Source: Odobenus rosmarus divergens (taxonomy: Eukaryota; Chordata; Mammalia; Carnivora; Odobenidae). Taken from it: a DNA stretch of 64,000 nucleotides. The notes below the pieces were generated by a model. The model worked only from the letters and a program-made list of their open reading frames with translations. It was not told where the DNA came from and ran no database searches. This document shows, one piece after another, positions 34,546-44,845 of the stretch. Positions within the stretch are counted from its first letter, which is position 1, and each line of letters starts with the position of its first letter. The stretch spans positions 1,365,008-1,429,007 of the forward strand of contig NW_004450563.1 of the NCBI RefSeq assembly GCF_000321225.1, written 5' to 3'. A program made the position numbers and the translations under genes.

Positions 34546-36689
34546 ATCATCATACTCACCTAGTTTTAACTTAACTGTTTAAAGTCCAACCAAATGCATA
34601 TAGTCTCAAAGTGTAAAAAAATATTTTACAACATTATCTAAAAGTGATTATTTACGCCTCAAATTATATGGGACAAGAGTATCACTGGACAGCCAGAGAG
34701 ATATCATAAAGAAAAAGAATTAAAATGGAACTGAAGGATTTTCATTTTGGAAGCATATTGCATTACTTTATAGAGATTCTACATTTCTGCTTGACTCGCT
34801 ATGAAATAAAATATAAAAATAAAGATATACATATGTTTGTGTAAATTTATGCTTACATAGGTATAAATATATAATAAATATAATAAAATATAAATAAAAT
34901 ATATAATAAATATATAATATATGTAAGAAATTTGACAATAAATTATATATATGTAAATATATATAATGTATATTTATATAGAGAGTTCTGAGTTAAAAAG
35001 ACTCATATATTCTATATAGATAACTTGAATGGAATTTACCAATTTATTTCAGTAAATTTTCTGATATCCAGAATAGATAAAACTGGGTAAAGTATGTTCC
35101 TGAAGGATCCTGTCTGAAAAAGACTCAGGCTATTTATGTATCATATCCTTTAACACAGAAATAATTCCTTCCTCTCCTACCCAATGGGGTGGAGGGGAAC
35201 CACAAATCTTTAATCAGGTTAACATTGAAAATAATGAAAAGTGATAGCTTGACTGACAGATTCCTGCCTAATTCTTTCTCAGAAGCCCCAAGTTTACAAA
35301 AGCTTAGTCTTATATATTGAGTGTAACCCCAAGATAGAGATCCTCAACTAACAAAACTCTTTTCCAAACTCCCTTTTGATAATTCAACATGATATTAAAT
35401 GATTTTTGTGAATATGTGACGGTTTAAACATTAGAGTTTTCACATATACTTAAAACTATTCTAAACAATTTTCCAGAATGTACTGATGAAATATATCTAT
35501 TTAATCCAAACTGTTCCCTTTCAGCCCCAGGCTTAACTTCTTCAGTGAGGTGTTTGACATATGCTTTTCAGAAGAGTCATGCAGGTAAAAACAACAAAAG
35601 GTATTTTATACTGAAAAAAAGTCCTTGATATAGCTTGTTAAGAATACCGTCTCCTCAAATTCCTGACACATCCTGGTGTGAAACCCGTTCTCCAGCTCCA
35701 TGAATAGCAATGACTCCCTAACACAGAATCCATAATTACATAATGTGCACTAAATGTCAGAGAGGTAATTGTTGAGTTAAGGAAAAGAAAAACACGTTTC
35801 TGTTAGGAAGAGAAATATTTGAAATGTGCTTAAATATTTATCCTCCGACTTTTATGGTGATTAATAATAGATTGAAGGCTTCAGAATATCTTTAGAGAAT
35901 GAAGTAGTAGATATTGTAGGCTTGGCACAGGGAGAAGTTTTGGTTCCCTATTCCAATTTCCTTGTTTGCTGCCTTGGAGAAGCTTCACAGAACCCTATCT
36001 GTACAGAGGTATTCTGCTTTCGTTTTTGGTTTAAGGGCAGACATTCAACGTTTAGTAACTAAAGATTATGCTATATCCTTATTTCATTCACTCATTTTTT
36101 CTTTTGGTGCAAAAAGATAGGAACATATATGTTTCTCTTTATTTCTTACAAGGTGAAGATGTAATGGCATTACTAAATTCTCATTCTGAAGTGTTTAATA
36201 TCCAACTGCCTTCTTGAAGAAGGTATACATATCTGGTCATAAAACTATTGATTGTTTCCTTTCTGTTTTAGCTTTTAGAGCATAACTTTACTTTCTCTTG
36301 TTACATTACAATTATATATATATGTTTTGTAAACTGAACAATTTTTTCCATTAAATTTAGATTTAGGATTTAAGAATACTTTAATAAGTCTTTTTTTTCT
36401 TTAAAGAAGACTTTAATAATTTTTTTTTAAAGCTTAACATTTAAGAAATTTATGTTGGAACTTTAGTTTCTGGCAATAAACACAGATTAGATATCCTGAA
36501 AATATTCTCAATGAAAGCCAAAATAACTTAAAATCAGAATAAACGTATTTTAAAAATGAAACTGGGATTGTAAGTCCTTCAGGTAGTTCTATTTTGGGGA
36601 AGAACGACAAAGATTCCAAAGGATGACAAATAAAGAGAAAAACCTGCCCACTCCTCAATACGTGGTACTAAAGCTTAAAACACAAAAGA
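34546..36689. other. Noncoding; TA-rich tract at 34.85-34.98 kb
   Basis: A (TA/TAAA)n low-complexity tract lies at about 34855-34985. The rest has no placed repeat and no exon signal. 35.64-35.77 kb is of mixed composition and may be conserved. Confidence 0.45.
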
Positions 36690-37822
36690 TAACAAGGAAA
36701 TCTTAAGCACAATCAGAGCAGAAAGAAAGATTACCAGGACTAATAACAGGCTTCTGAACAGGCATTTTTCAGAAGAAAGTGAAATAGTACCTTTCAAACT
36801 ATAAGAAAATAGTAAATGACAATCTATAATTGTAACAAATGACAACCTATAATTTTATACATAGCTAAGATATTATTATAGAAAAAAGCAGAATAAAGGC
36901 CTTTCCAAAGAGATAAAATTCATTCTCAGATAAATCTTAATGATATATTTCAGTGGAAAGGAAATTGAATTCAGGATAAAAAAAGAGATACAGGGAAGAA
37001 TAATCATCAAGGAAATTAATAAACATGTAGCTAAACATGTATTGATTTAAAAATAACAATAATAATTAATCGGGAAGTAAACATAAGAGAGATCCAAAAG
37101 GCTGGGCAATGATAAAGTGTAGGAATTGAGGAGAAAAAGTTTACCAGTACTTCACAATTCTTTTATAGTTTTGTTGGAGGTTATAGGTATTGATTTACTG
37201 TAAATTTTGCTAAGTATGTATGTATGTGAAATATTAGGTGTATGAAAAGTTATACTTTAATATATATTGGAACTAAAAATCTTCTAAAATTAAATACTTA
37301 AGCAATCAGTGTAAGAAATGAAAAAGAACAGGATGAGCTGAAATAAATAAGAAAATGAAAATAAGAGTAGAAGTTAATTGAATAGAAAAAAATTAAGTAA
37401 AACAAACTTGAAGTAGATTCTAGGTAAAACCTAGTAATACACATACACCTGTATTTTTGGTATTGATGAGTAAAAGAAAAAAAGTGTTGATATTGAACAT
37501 TATTGGGTCAGAAAGAGGAGACAATGCTATAGGTACAGAAGAAATTGAAAATAATATGAAAATACAATGAATATCTTTATTCAAATGAATGTAAAACAAA
37601 TGACTTGGAAAATTTCCAAGAAAGGGTAATTTAACAACACTAACTCTTAAGAAGAAACTTCTTAATATAATAATAACTATTAAAATGTTTTATCACAAGT
37701 TTAAAATCTATTCCCAAGAAACAGACACACTTATAAAATGACCAGAAAAAAATGATTTTGAAGGTTAGTTGTTTAAAAAATCCAAGAAACTGTTAATTAG
37801 GCTAAAAAAAATCCCTCTTTTA

Positions 37823-37933
37823 TTTTTTTAAAGATTTTATTTTTAAATAATCTCTACACCCAACGTGGGGCTTGAACACACAACCCTGAGGTTAAGAGTT
37901 GCATACTGCACCGACTGAGCCAGCAGGGGCCCC
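37823..37933 (-). mobile_element. Old tRNA-derived SINE fragment, minus strand
   Basis: TTTAAAGATTTTATTTTTAA, TAATCTCTACACCCAACGTG, GGGCTTGAACACACAACCCT, GACTGAGCCAGCAGGGGCCCC. This is an old Can-SINE relative with a different core, lacking the CT tract. Possible degenerate duplication TAAAAATATCTCTTA after it. Confidence 0.75.
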
Positions 37934-38337
37934 TAAAAATATCTCTTATGAGAATTAGAAGAAAGTTGTTACCCAACCCACTTCATAGCTAGTATACCCT
38001 AGTATAAAAAAAAATTTGTGTTGAAAGACTTTAGTGAAGAATTGAGTAATTGAGGCTATATGAATGAAGAGTTTATGGACCATAAGGCTCAAAATATTAA
38101 GGATGCCATTTCTCTCCAAATTAATTTTTAAATTAATTGCCAATTAACAGTGTTTTAAAGAACACATGTTTTAAGTTAGACGGTTCAAAATGGGCATAGG
38201 GAAAAAGAGACCAAGAATAGCAAAGATGATTTTGATAGATGAAAATAAAAGACAAGATTTTAATAATTATAAAGACATAATAATTTAGAAATAATTCAGG
38301 TAGTACTACTATATTGGCTCAGTCGCAAAGAAATAAG

Positions 38338-38443
38338 TTGGATAGGATAGGACGGGATAGACTACAGCAGACCAGGATATAGGATAGAATCGGATAAGAT
38401 GTTAGAATAGATGAGAATAAGAGGGGATAGAATAGGCTAGGAC
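38338..38443. repeat. Degenerate GGATA (TAGGA) minisatellite
   Basis: Repeated GGATA/GAATA units: TTGGATAGGATAGGACGGGA, then TAGACTACAG, CAGGATATAGGATAGAATCG and GAGGGGATAGAATAGGC. Diverged pentamers inside the L1M relic. Confidence 0.85.
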
Positions 38444-38735
38444 TTAGTAATAGATCCACCTATGTATGGAAACTTACTATTTTACATATGTGGCATTGCT
38501 GATGGGGATGAGCAATGGCATATTTAATTAAAGGTACAGAAAAAAATTGTCACTCACGTAGGAAAAATATCAAGTCTTAACACAAAAGCTTTAATCTAAA
38601 AATCAAAAGTTTTAAGTTTTGATAAAAATATAGAATATATTTATGACCTCACGATCACAGCAGACTTCTTTAAAAAGATACAGAAAGTACAAACTATAAA
38701 ATATATATTGTAAAAGTACCTATTTGCATCCAATT

Positions 38736-38770
38736 ACACACACACACACACACACATACACATACGCACA
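38736..38770. repeat. (AC)n microsatellite
   Basis: About ten pure AC units, then CATACACATACGCACA. Confidence 0.93.
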
Positions 38771-39156
38771 GATAAAGGTAATCCAGAGACTGAGAGAAAT
38801 GCTGACAAGTCATAAAACAGACAAAGAAATACTATGCTAAATGTAAAATAAACTATGGTAAATCTGGTAGAAAAAAAATGAAGGCGAGAAGAAAGGAAGG
38901 AAGGGAAATAAAAATCCAATAAAATGGACAAAATCTAGCAATTGGCAAATCAAAGGAGGGGACATGTGATTGGTATTTAAAAATGTTTAACCTCAGGAGG
39001 AATAAGAGAAATGCAAGTTAAAACTACAATAAGAAACAGTTTCACACTCAGAGACTGGCAACATTTAGTCTGAAAATAACACGTTTTGACAAGGATATGG
39101 AGCAAATAAATTTTTATAACCCGTTGGTGGGAATTTAAATGGATACAACCAATTTT

Positions 39157-39336
39157 TTTTTTTTATTTATTTGAGAGAGAGAATGAGAGATAGAAAGCAC
39201 GAGAGGGAAGAGGGTCAGAGGGAGAAGCAGACTCCCTGCTGAGCAGGGAGCCCGATGTGGGACTCGATCCCGGGACTCCAGGATCATGACCTGAGCCGAA
39301 GGCAGTCGCCTAACCAACTGAGCCACCCAGGCGCCC
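39157..39336 (-). mobile_element. Can-SINE, minus strand
   Basis: T-rich tail, TTATTTATTTGAGAGAGAG, GAGCAGGGAGCCCGATGTGG, CTCCAGGATCATGACCTGAG, end GAGCCACCCAGGCGCCC. Perfect 17-bp duplication TGGATACAACCAATTTT at 39140-39156 and 39337-39353; it interrupts the L1M relic. Confidence 0.96.
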
Positions 39337-39690
39337 TGGATACAACCAATTTTAAAGGTAATTTGACAATATATGGAGAAATTGAAGATATACACACTCT
39401 AAGACTCAGCAATCACATACAAGTACCCAAGAAGATATGTACAGAGAAATGCTTACAAAGAAAGTTTAGCAACATCCTAAATTTCCGTAAAGTGAAGTAC
39501 GGACACATATATTCTATTTATTTAGTAGCTATAAGATGGATGTACATTAGTTATATGTTCCAAAGTGAATTATTCTTAAAAATACATTGATCAAAAGTAA
39601 GAAATTTGCAAAACAATATAGACAATATATCATTTGAAGAGACATAAATAAAATAAAAATATAATGTATATATTAGAGATAAAACATATA

Positions 39691-40453
39691 GGCTATAAAA
39701 TGTAATACTTGCCAAAATATAAGAACCCTAAATTAAGCTTGGTGATTATGTTTTAATGGAATTGAAATGTTTTATTCCTCGAGTAGGTGATAGACAAGTG
39801 TACAAGGGACTATTCTTTCAAACTTTGTGGGTCTAAATTTTTTGCACAGAAGTAAACTTGTATGATCATGAAATTCTGCCAAACTTTGTATACAGAGGGC
39901 CATTCAGTAAAACTGAGAAAAGATGGTAATCTTCTAATCAGGAAAATGTTGATGTTAAATATCTATGAGTATGGCAAGCATCTTTTGAGAGTTTCATCCT
40001 CCTGGAGCCTAATGAGTGTGCAATCCAGAATTGCAGTAGAAGTTGACCTTCACCAAAGTTTAGGATCTGTTTATGACTAAAGCTCTTGAGATCTTTAGGT
40101 GAATCAATGAAAGAAGGTGGAGATCAGAAAACCTCAACTTCATTTATTTCAGCATTTAAAAAAAAAATCTGTGTTATCCAAATTCAAGCCTTTACGCAAT
40201 ACGCTGTAGATTTTTTATTGTTTATTTTTTTATTCTGTTTTTCTTATTTTTTTTCACAAAAAGTTCCAAAGGGAAAAATCTGCATCTGTATGTCCATGTA
40301 TATGTACATATATATGTGTGTGTGTATGTGTTCTGTATGTATATGTATATTCATGTATGCATACAAACTTTCTCGGAATGTATGAGGGTGCAAAATTATG
40401 ACAACAAGTAAAATTTAGTAAAACAGCAAAATTAACTATTCTAAGGATAGAAA
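39691..40453. other. Noncoding; TATG/CATA tract
   Basis: A (TATG)n/(TG)n-like low-complexity tract lies at about 40286-40368. No gene is seen. Confidence 0.45.
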
Positions 40454-40469
40454 AAAAGAATGGAATAGA

Positions 40470-40475
40470 GTGCTC

Positions 40476-40526
<51 letters not shown>

Positions 40527-40553
40527 GGGTCCTGCACAAGGATGACACGCAAA
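40470..40553 (+). pseudogene. U6 snRNA retropseudogene, 3'-truncated, tailless
   Basis: The sequence begins GTGCTCGCTTCGGCAGCAC and carries ATACAGAGAAGATTAGCATG (the U6 ACAGAGA box) and AAGGATGACACGCAAA. It covers nucleotides 1 to about 81-84 of the 107-nt U6 RNA and lacks the 3' end. Three substitutions are visible against canonical U6: GGCCCC reads as GGGTCC, and TGCGC as TGCAC. A perfect 17-bp direct repeat AAAAGAATGGAATAGAG flanks it (40454-40470 and 40551-40567), with only AAA shared between the RNA and the target and no poly(A). That marks an L1-mediated insertion of a truncated RNA. I see no U6 promoter upstream, so it is not expected to be transcribed. Confidence 0.95.
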
Positions 40554-40660
40554 AGAATGGAATAGAGTTGAATGGAAGGAATCTCGGCTATCAAATTAAG
40601 TATATCAAATTAAGCTACTTTTTTTCCAACAGTGATGTGTGAGAGCCAGAGTTCAAAACC

Positions 40661-40746
40661 AGTTGTATTTGATTCTCTATGGTATGTTATGTCTAATTCC
40701 ATATGTTATGTTGCCAGTTGTACCTGATTCCATATATTATGTTGCC
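40661..40746. repeat. 31-32-bp tandem repeat, about 2.7 units
   Basis: Units start AGTTGTATTTGATTCTCTAT (40661) and AGTTGTACCTGATTCCATAT (40716), with a partial unit CTAATTCCATATGTTATGTT between them. It lies just downstream of the U6 copy; a 15-bp duplication (TATCAAATTAAG) stands at 40589-40615. Confidence 0.8.
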
Positions 40747-40923
40747 ATGCTAAGTGGGGTTATTGCGGTCACAATAGGATCTCCTACATTACCAGATACA
40801 GTGGAAAGAGACCAAAGCCCACTTGGTACCCACTAAGAGGGGACTGCCAACCAATCTCCTTATGACTTGAAATATTACTATGAGTTAGATGAGGTACATA
40901 ACACATAACTGGATGTAGCCTAA

Positions 40924-40985
40924 ATTTTAATTTGATTTTAACTTTGATTTAATTTTAATTTGGTTTAATTTTAACTTCTATTAAA
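40924..40985. repeat. TTTTAATTTGA-type degenerate repeat
   Basis: Repeated TTTTAATTTGATTTTAACTT-like units. Confidence 0.7.
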
Positions 40986-42862
40986 TCAATAGCAATTAAC
41001 TTTTTGCATTATTTTGCTATCATCTGAAGGAAAAAAACAAACATCTAAGGGAAAGGACTCTGAAAGGCAAGGAAGACAGGAACCCCTCTGGGCAAAAAGA
41101 GTTTCCCTCTGGCAACCAGCCTGAATCAGATGCTGGACAAAGGGGGCTGGTGGAATGGCAAAAAGGAAATGAATATCATTTTTTTTGCAAATTTAGGCCA
41201 TGTTTCCAAAATCACCTGATATATTGGTGAGAAATCCATATATATTTAACATTTGTAAATCTGTTATACAGTGTTGAATAGGCTGGAATTTTTAAGTGCA
41301 TCATCTCTGATAGGCACAAACCCACCATGGGAGAATAGGGTGTCATTTATTTCTGGTAAAAAAGCTCTTGCATGACATTGTTTAGTTTGGTTTGTTTGGT
41401 GGTGTCCCCAGGTCAAAAGGTCTTTCAAAACACTGTTCCATCATTATTTTCATTATCATTAGAATCATCACTGTTGCCAATATTATAAAGTGTATTTACA
41501 GTTTAGAAAGTATTTATCCCTTTGTGTGTCTATGTGTGTATATAGGTGGGTGAATGGTGTATGTCTTTCTGAAGAAGACCTTTGATCTGAAATAGATAAA
41601 TTTTCCTCTCACTGTTATTCTCATAGGAATAACAAGAGTTTTAAGAAGGGGGAGCAATAATTTACTTAAAGCTTTACACAAATCAGTCTGGTTCACTTGT
41701 GGAGAGTAGATTATAGAGGAACAAAAGAAGAGATGGGAGACCAGTTTGGAGATATTTGACAAGTTTCAGTTTAGAGATGATCATACTTTGTACTTAGATG
41801 ACAATGGGCAAAGATATACATCTGAGATGTGTAGAATGTTCTCTAGAACCACAGGATTTAAATGAGTTCATCTAAAGAGAAAGTAGAAAGAGAACAGAAG
41901 AAGGGGAACATTTAGAGGACCACTAGATCAGGAACCAGTGATGGTGGCTAACTGGTGTTGAGAAGCAGATGAAGATGATGTCACACTAGTCTAGATAAGT
42001 AGGGGTTTGAGATGGTGGCTGAGATCAATAGATGACTAACCATTGACTTGGGTGAAATAGAAATCGCTGACAGATATTATATTGCTGTCTTTGTGAAGAA
42101 AGCCAGAACAACCTGGATTGAGTGGCAAAAGTGAAGTCGGGAAGTGGAGTCAGAGATGCAATTGGCTACAGACTTGTCAATTCCCAGCATTGGGTCTCTG
42201 CATCTGATGTCCCATACTCTGAATGTCCTCTGAGGTCATATAACTCATTCTTCTGAGAGTAAGTGTTATGCATTGAACTCAGGATATTTACAACTAGATA
42301 CCACTACAGGTCCTATATAATTCTATTTCACACTCCCTTTGACTGTGATTGCCTGGGTTTTACCTCTAATAACCTCAAGTCCAATGGTGGGTTATAAAAT
42401 CCTTACTTTGAGTTTCAGTATGAAGCATATGAAAATCTTCAATTAATATTATAGCAAATGTTCCTTGATGGATGTGTGAAATTTATTTCTAATTTATATT
42501 TCAATTAAATATACTCTTTAACAGCTTATTTCCTTCTGAAAGGATTTGAGCATAAAAAAGAAAATAACTAAATAAATAAATCTGATTTCTATTATCTATT
42601 CACACATTTTGGATTAGCTCAACTTATTAATTAGATTTGTTTTCTTTAATATAATACAAACTCTCATTGAGGCATGTAATTCATCATAAGATATCTAATT
42701 GTAGGCAAATACAAAGAAAATATTCACCTTGCATATTTATATCTATACCATATCTAAGGTGTGATTATATCTTCTAAATATAAAAATATTTTAATACCAT
42801 TTATTCTTAGATTTAGCAATCTCAGCTTTACATTCGATCAAGTAATATTGTTCTTTTTAAAA
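40986..42862. other. Noncoding; possible very old LINE part at 41.7-42.2 kb
   Basis: No gene is recognised. The purine-rich 41.72-42.19 kb (for example GTTTGAGATGGTGGCTGAG) has the flavour of an ancient LINE, but I could not place it. Confidence 0.4.
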
Positions 42863-42925
42863 TCACACACATTCTCTCTCTCCCTCACACACATACACAC
42901 ACACACACTAAACACACACAAAAAC
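42863..42925. repeat. (CA)n/(CT)n compound microsatellite
   Basis: CACACACATTCTCTCTCTCC then CACACACATACACACACACA and ACTAAACACACAC. Confidence 0.9.
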
Positions 42926-43210
42926 AGACCAGTATTGTAACGTCAAAGTCCTGACAGGCAAACCACACAGGAATGCTTTATTTTACTTGTGTAGTTTACT
43001 TAGTTTAGATGTGAATTGATAAAGCTCTGATAAAGTATTTGTTCAGTGCCTACACTTTCACATCTCCTTCAATTTATGTGACACTTTAGAATATCACTAC
43101 TGCAAATATCACAACTGGATAAAACTCTGCAGGGTCTGAAATCTACTCTGTACAGTCTTCCCTTTGATTTATTTAATGGAGCTTTTATATAGTTTATTAG
43201 AGATGGCATA

Positions 43211-43752
43211 TGTTAGCCGGGAGAATACAAGTCATTTCAATCAAGAGGGTTACATACTATGAATTTATAAACTTTTAATACCTTTCTCGTCGGGGCAAGA
43301 GCCATATCCTCCCGTTAGACTACAACTCTCATAGCCCCCTAAAAGAGTTCATGTGCATTTACATTTTGTAGAGGCTGCTTTTAGGCAAGAGGCTTGAGCA
43401 AGGGAAACTCCATCAAGGCAGAAGGGCCCATAGGGACCGCCGAGCTGCGTGTAAACAGGCTCATTAAGCGACCCACCTCACAATAACCAGAGGCCCTAAC
43501 TGACCAATTACAACCAGGCCCAGATGCAGTTCCTAAATTTACAAAGAAAGGGAAAATTCCATGCCTTCCCAGACTTCCTCACTCTGCCCTGAAACTGTGG
43601 CCCCTCACCACCGCCTTCTCTCAGGCCGTCTCTCCCTCGCCGTCCTGTACACTGCTCCGTTGTAGTGCAGTCAGTAAACTTTTCGTTCTTTTGTTCTGCC
43701 GGGGGAACTCTCTCACCCCTGTACAGCCAGCCTCCTATCCCAGCACCTCACA
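43211..43752 (+). mobile_element. Class I-like ERV LTR with short leader
   Basis: Compared with its surroundings the segment is GC-richer and LTR-like. It plausibly starts TGTTAGCCGGGAGAATAC and ends CACCTCACA. Immediately after the terminal CA, TTTGGTGGCC resembles the start of a retroviral primer-binding site; the first 8 bases TGGTGGCC would fit a tRNA-Ile 3' end, but the next bases do not, so the primer type is open. CAGTCAGTAAACTTTTCGTT may be the R/U5 area. Only about 100 bp of leader remains before a SINE and MIR. It is an old endogenous retroviral relic with no coding part. The 5' boundary is uncertain. Confidence 0.5.
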
Positions 43753-43853
43753 TTTGGTGGCCCTGCCATCTGATTGGGACCCTTCTAACCTCCTCGAGTT
43801 ATTTTGTAGTAATTTAGATGCTACAGTGGGCCTGGTTCTTATGAACAATTTTA

Positions 43854-44061
43854 TTTTTTTTTTAATTTTTTAAAGATTTTATTTATTTATTTGACAGAGA
43901 GAGAGCGCGAGAGAGAGCACAAGCAGGGGGAGCGGCAGGAAGAGGGAGAAGCAGGCTCCCCGCTGAGCAGGGAGCCCGATGCGGGGCTCGATCCCAGGAC
44001 CCCGGGATCATTACCAGAGCTGAAGGCAGACGCCTAACCAACTGAGCCACCCAGGTGCCCC
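43854..44061 (-). mobile_element. Can-SINE, minus strand
   Basis: TTTTTTAAAGATTTTATTTA, GACAGAGAGAGAGCGCGAGA, GAGCAGGGAGCCCGATGCGG, and end GAGCCACCCAGGTGCCC. Perfect 16-bp duplication CTTATGAACAATTTTA at 43838-43853 and 44062-44077. Confidence 0.96.
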
Positions 44062-44084
44062 CTTATGAACAATTTTAAAACTAT

Positions 44085-44275
44085 AATTTATTATATGTTT
44101 AACATGTGTAAGGTGAAATGTTGTTTCATGGTGATTTACATACACTATTTCATTTAGTCCTCATAACTTATCCATAATGTAGGTACGTACAATTCTAACT
44201 TGTGTATGAGGAATTTGAGTTACAGTAAAGTTAATAACTTAGGTTGCCAGGCTAGTAAGCACACTACAGCACCCT
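44085..44275 (-). mobile_element. MIR SINE
   Basis: TACATACACTATTTCATTTAG TCCTCATAAC, a GTATGAGGAATTTGAGTTAC block, and TTGCCAGGCTAGTAAGC in antisense MIR order. Confidence 0.75.
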
Positions 44276-44689
44276 AATCAATATAAGTATTACCTTAAAG
44301 CCTGAACTATTGATTACTAGCTTCTACTATTCCTGAATGGTTTAGACACAAATACCCCGCCAGGAGAAGAACTTGAACATTGAAAAAGGGCGGGGGAAAG
44401 AGCAGTTAGGAAAAAAAAAATGTGTAATTGTCTTTATGTAATAATAAGAAGATGCAATACAACATTCAAAGTTTAACTCCAATAAATTGATAAATATTCC
44501 TAGATCACAATTTTTGAGGGAATTGCAAATTACCTCAGTCATGATTATAAAAGAGTTTAGTTAATCTCTGACAATACGAAGTCAGAGATATTCTTACCAG
44601 CTAATCGTTTATTTCCGGATAAAAATAAAAATGCAACTCATTCACAATTATTGTACATTTGTAATGTTCCACTGTTCTAATTTAATTTT

Positions 44690-44845
44690 TTCACAAATGC
44701 GGTCAGTACTGCTGCTATCCCCATTTTCTACATAGAATCTTTGAGGTCCAGAGATATTAAGTAAAGTATCCATTACATGTCTAATAAGCAACAACTGAGT
44801 GAACACGTTCAAGCTGCATGATTCTGAAATCTATGATAATGTGAG
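44690..44845 (-). mobile_element. MIR SINE fragment
   Basis: TGCTGCTATCCCCATTTTCT, GAGGTCCAGAGATATTAAGT, AGCAACAACTGAG in antisense MIR order; diverged. Confidence 0.55.

Larger units (their letters stand above)
36690..39690 (+). mobile_element. Long decayed L1M, plus strand, carrying two SINEs
   Basis: The start (about 36745-36990) resembles the L1M region between ORF1 and ORF2: TTCTGAACAGGCATTTTTCAG, TTTTATACATAGCTAAGATA, GAATAAAGGCCTTTCCAAAG. The middle (37.5-38.7 kb) has weak ORF2-like segments. The end (38930-39560) has ORF2 3'-terminal and downstream landmarks: AACCTCAGGAGGAATAAGAG AAATGCAAGTTAAAACTAC, GACAAGGATATGGAGCAAAT, GTTGGTGGGAATTTAAATGG. It is shorter than a full L1, so internal deletions are likely. 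No frame survives. It hosts SINEs at 37823 and 39157 and a GGATA minisatellite. Confidence 0.6.

Noticed and set aside
40470..40553. Functional U6 snRNA gene
   Set aside because: The 3' end is missing, three substitutions are present, flanking duplications mark retroposition and no upstream U6 promoter is visible.
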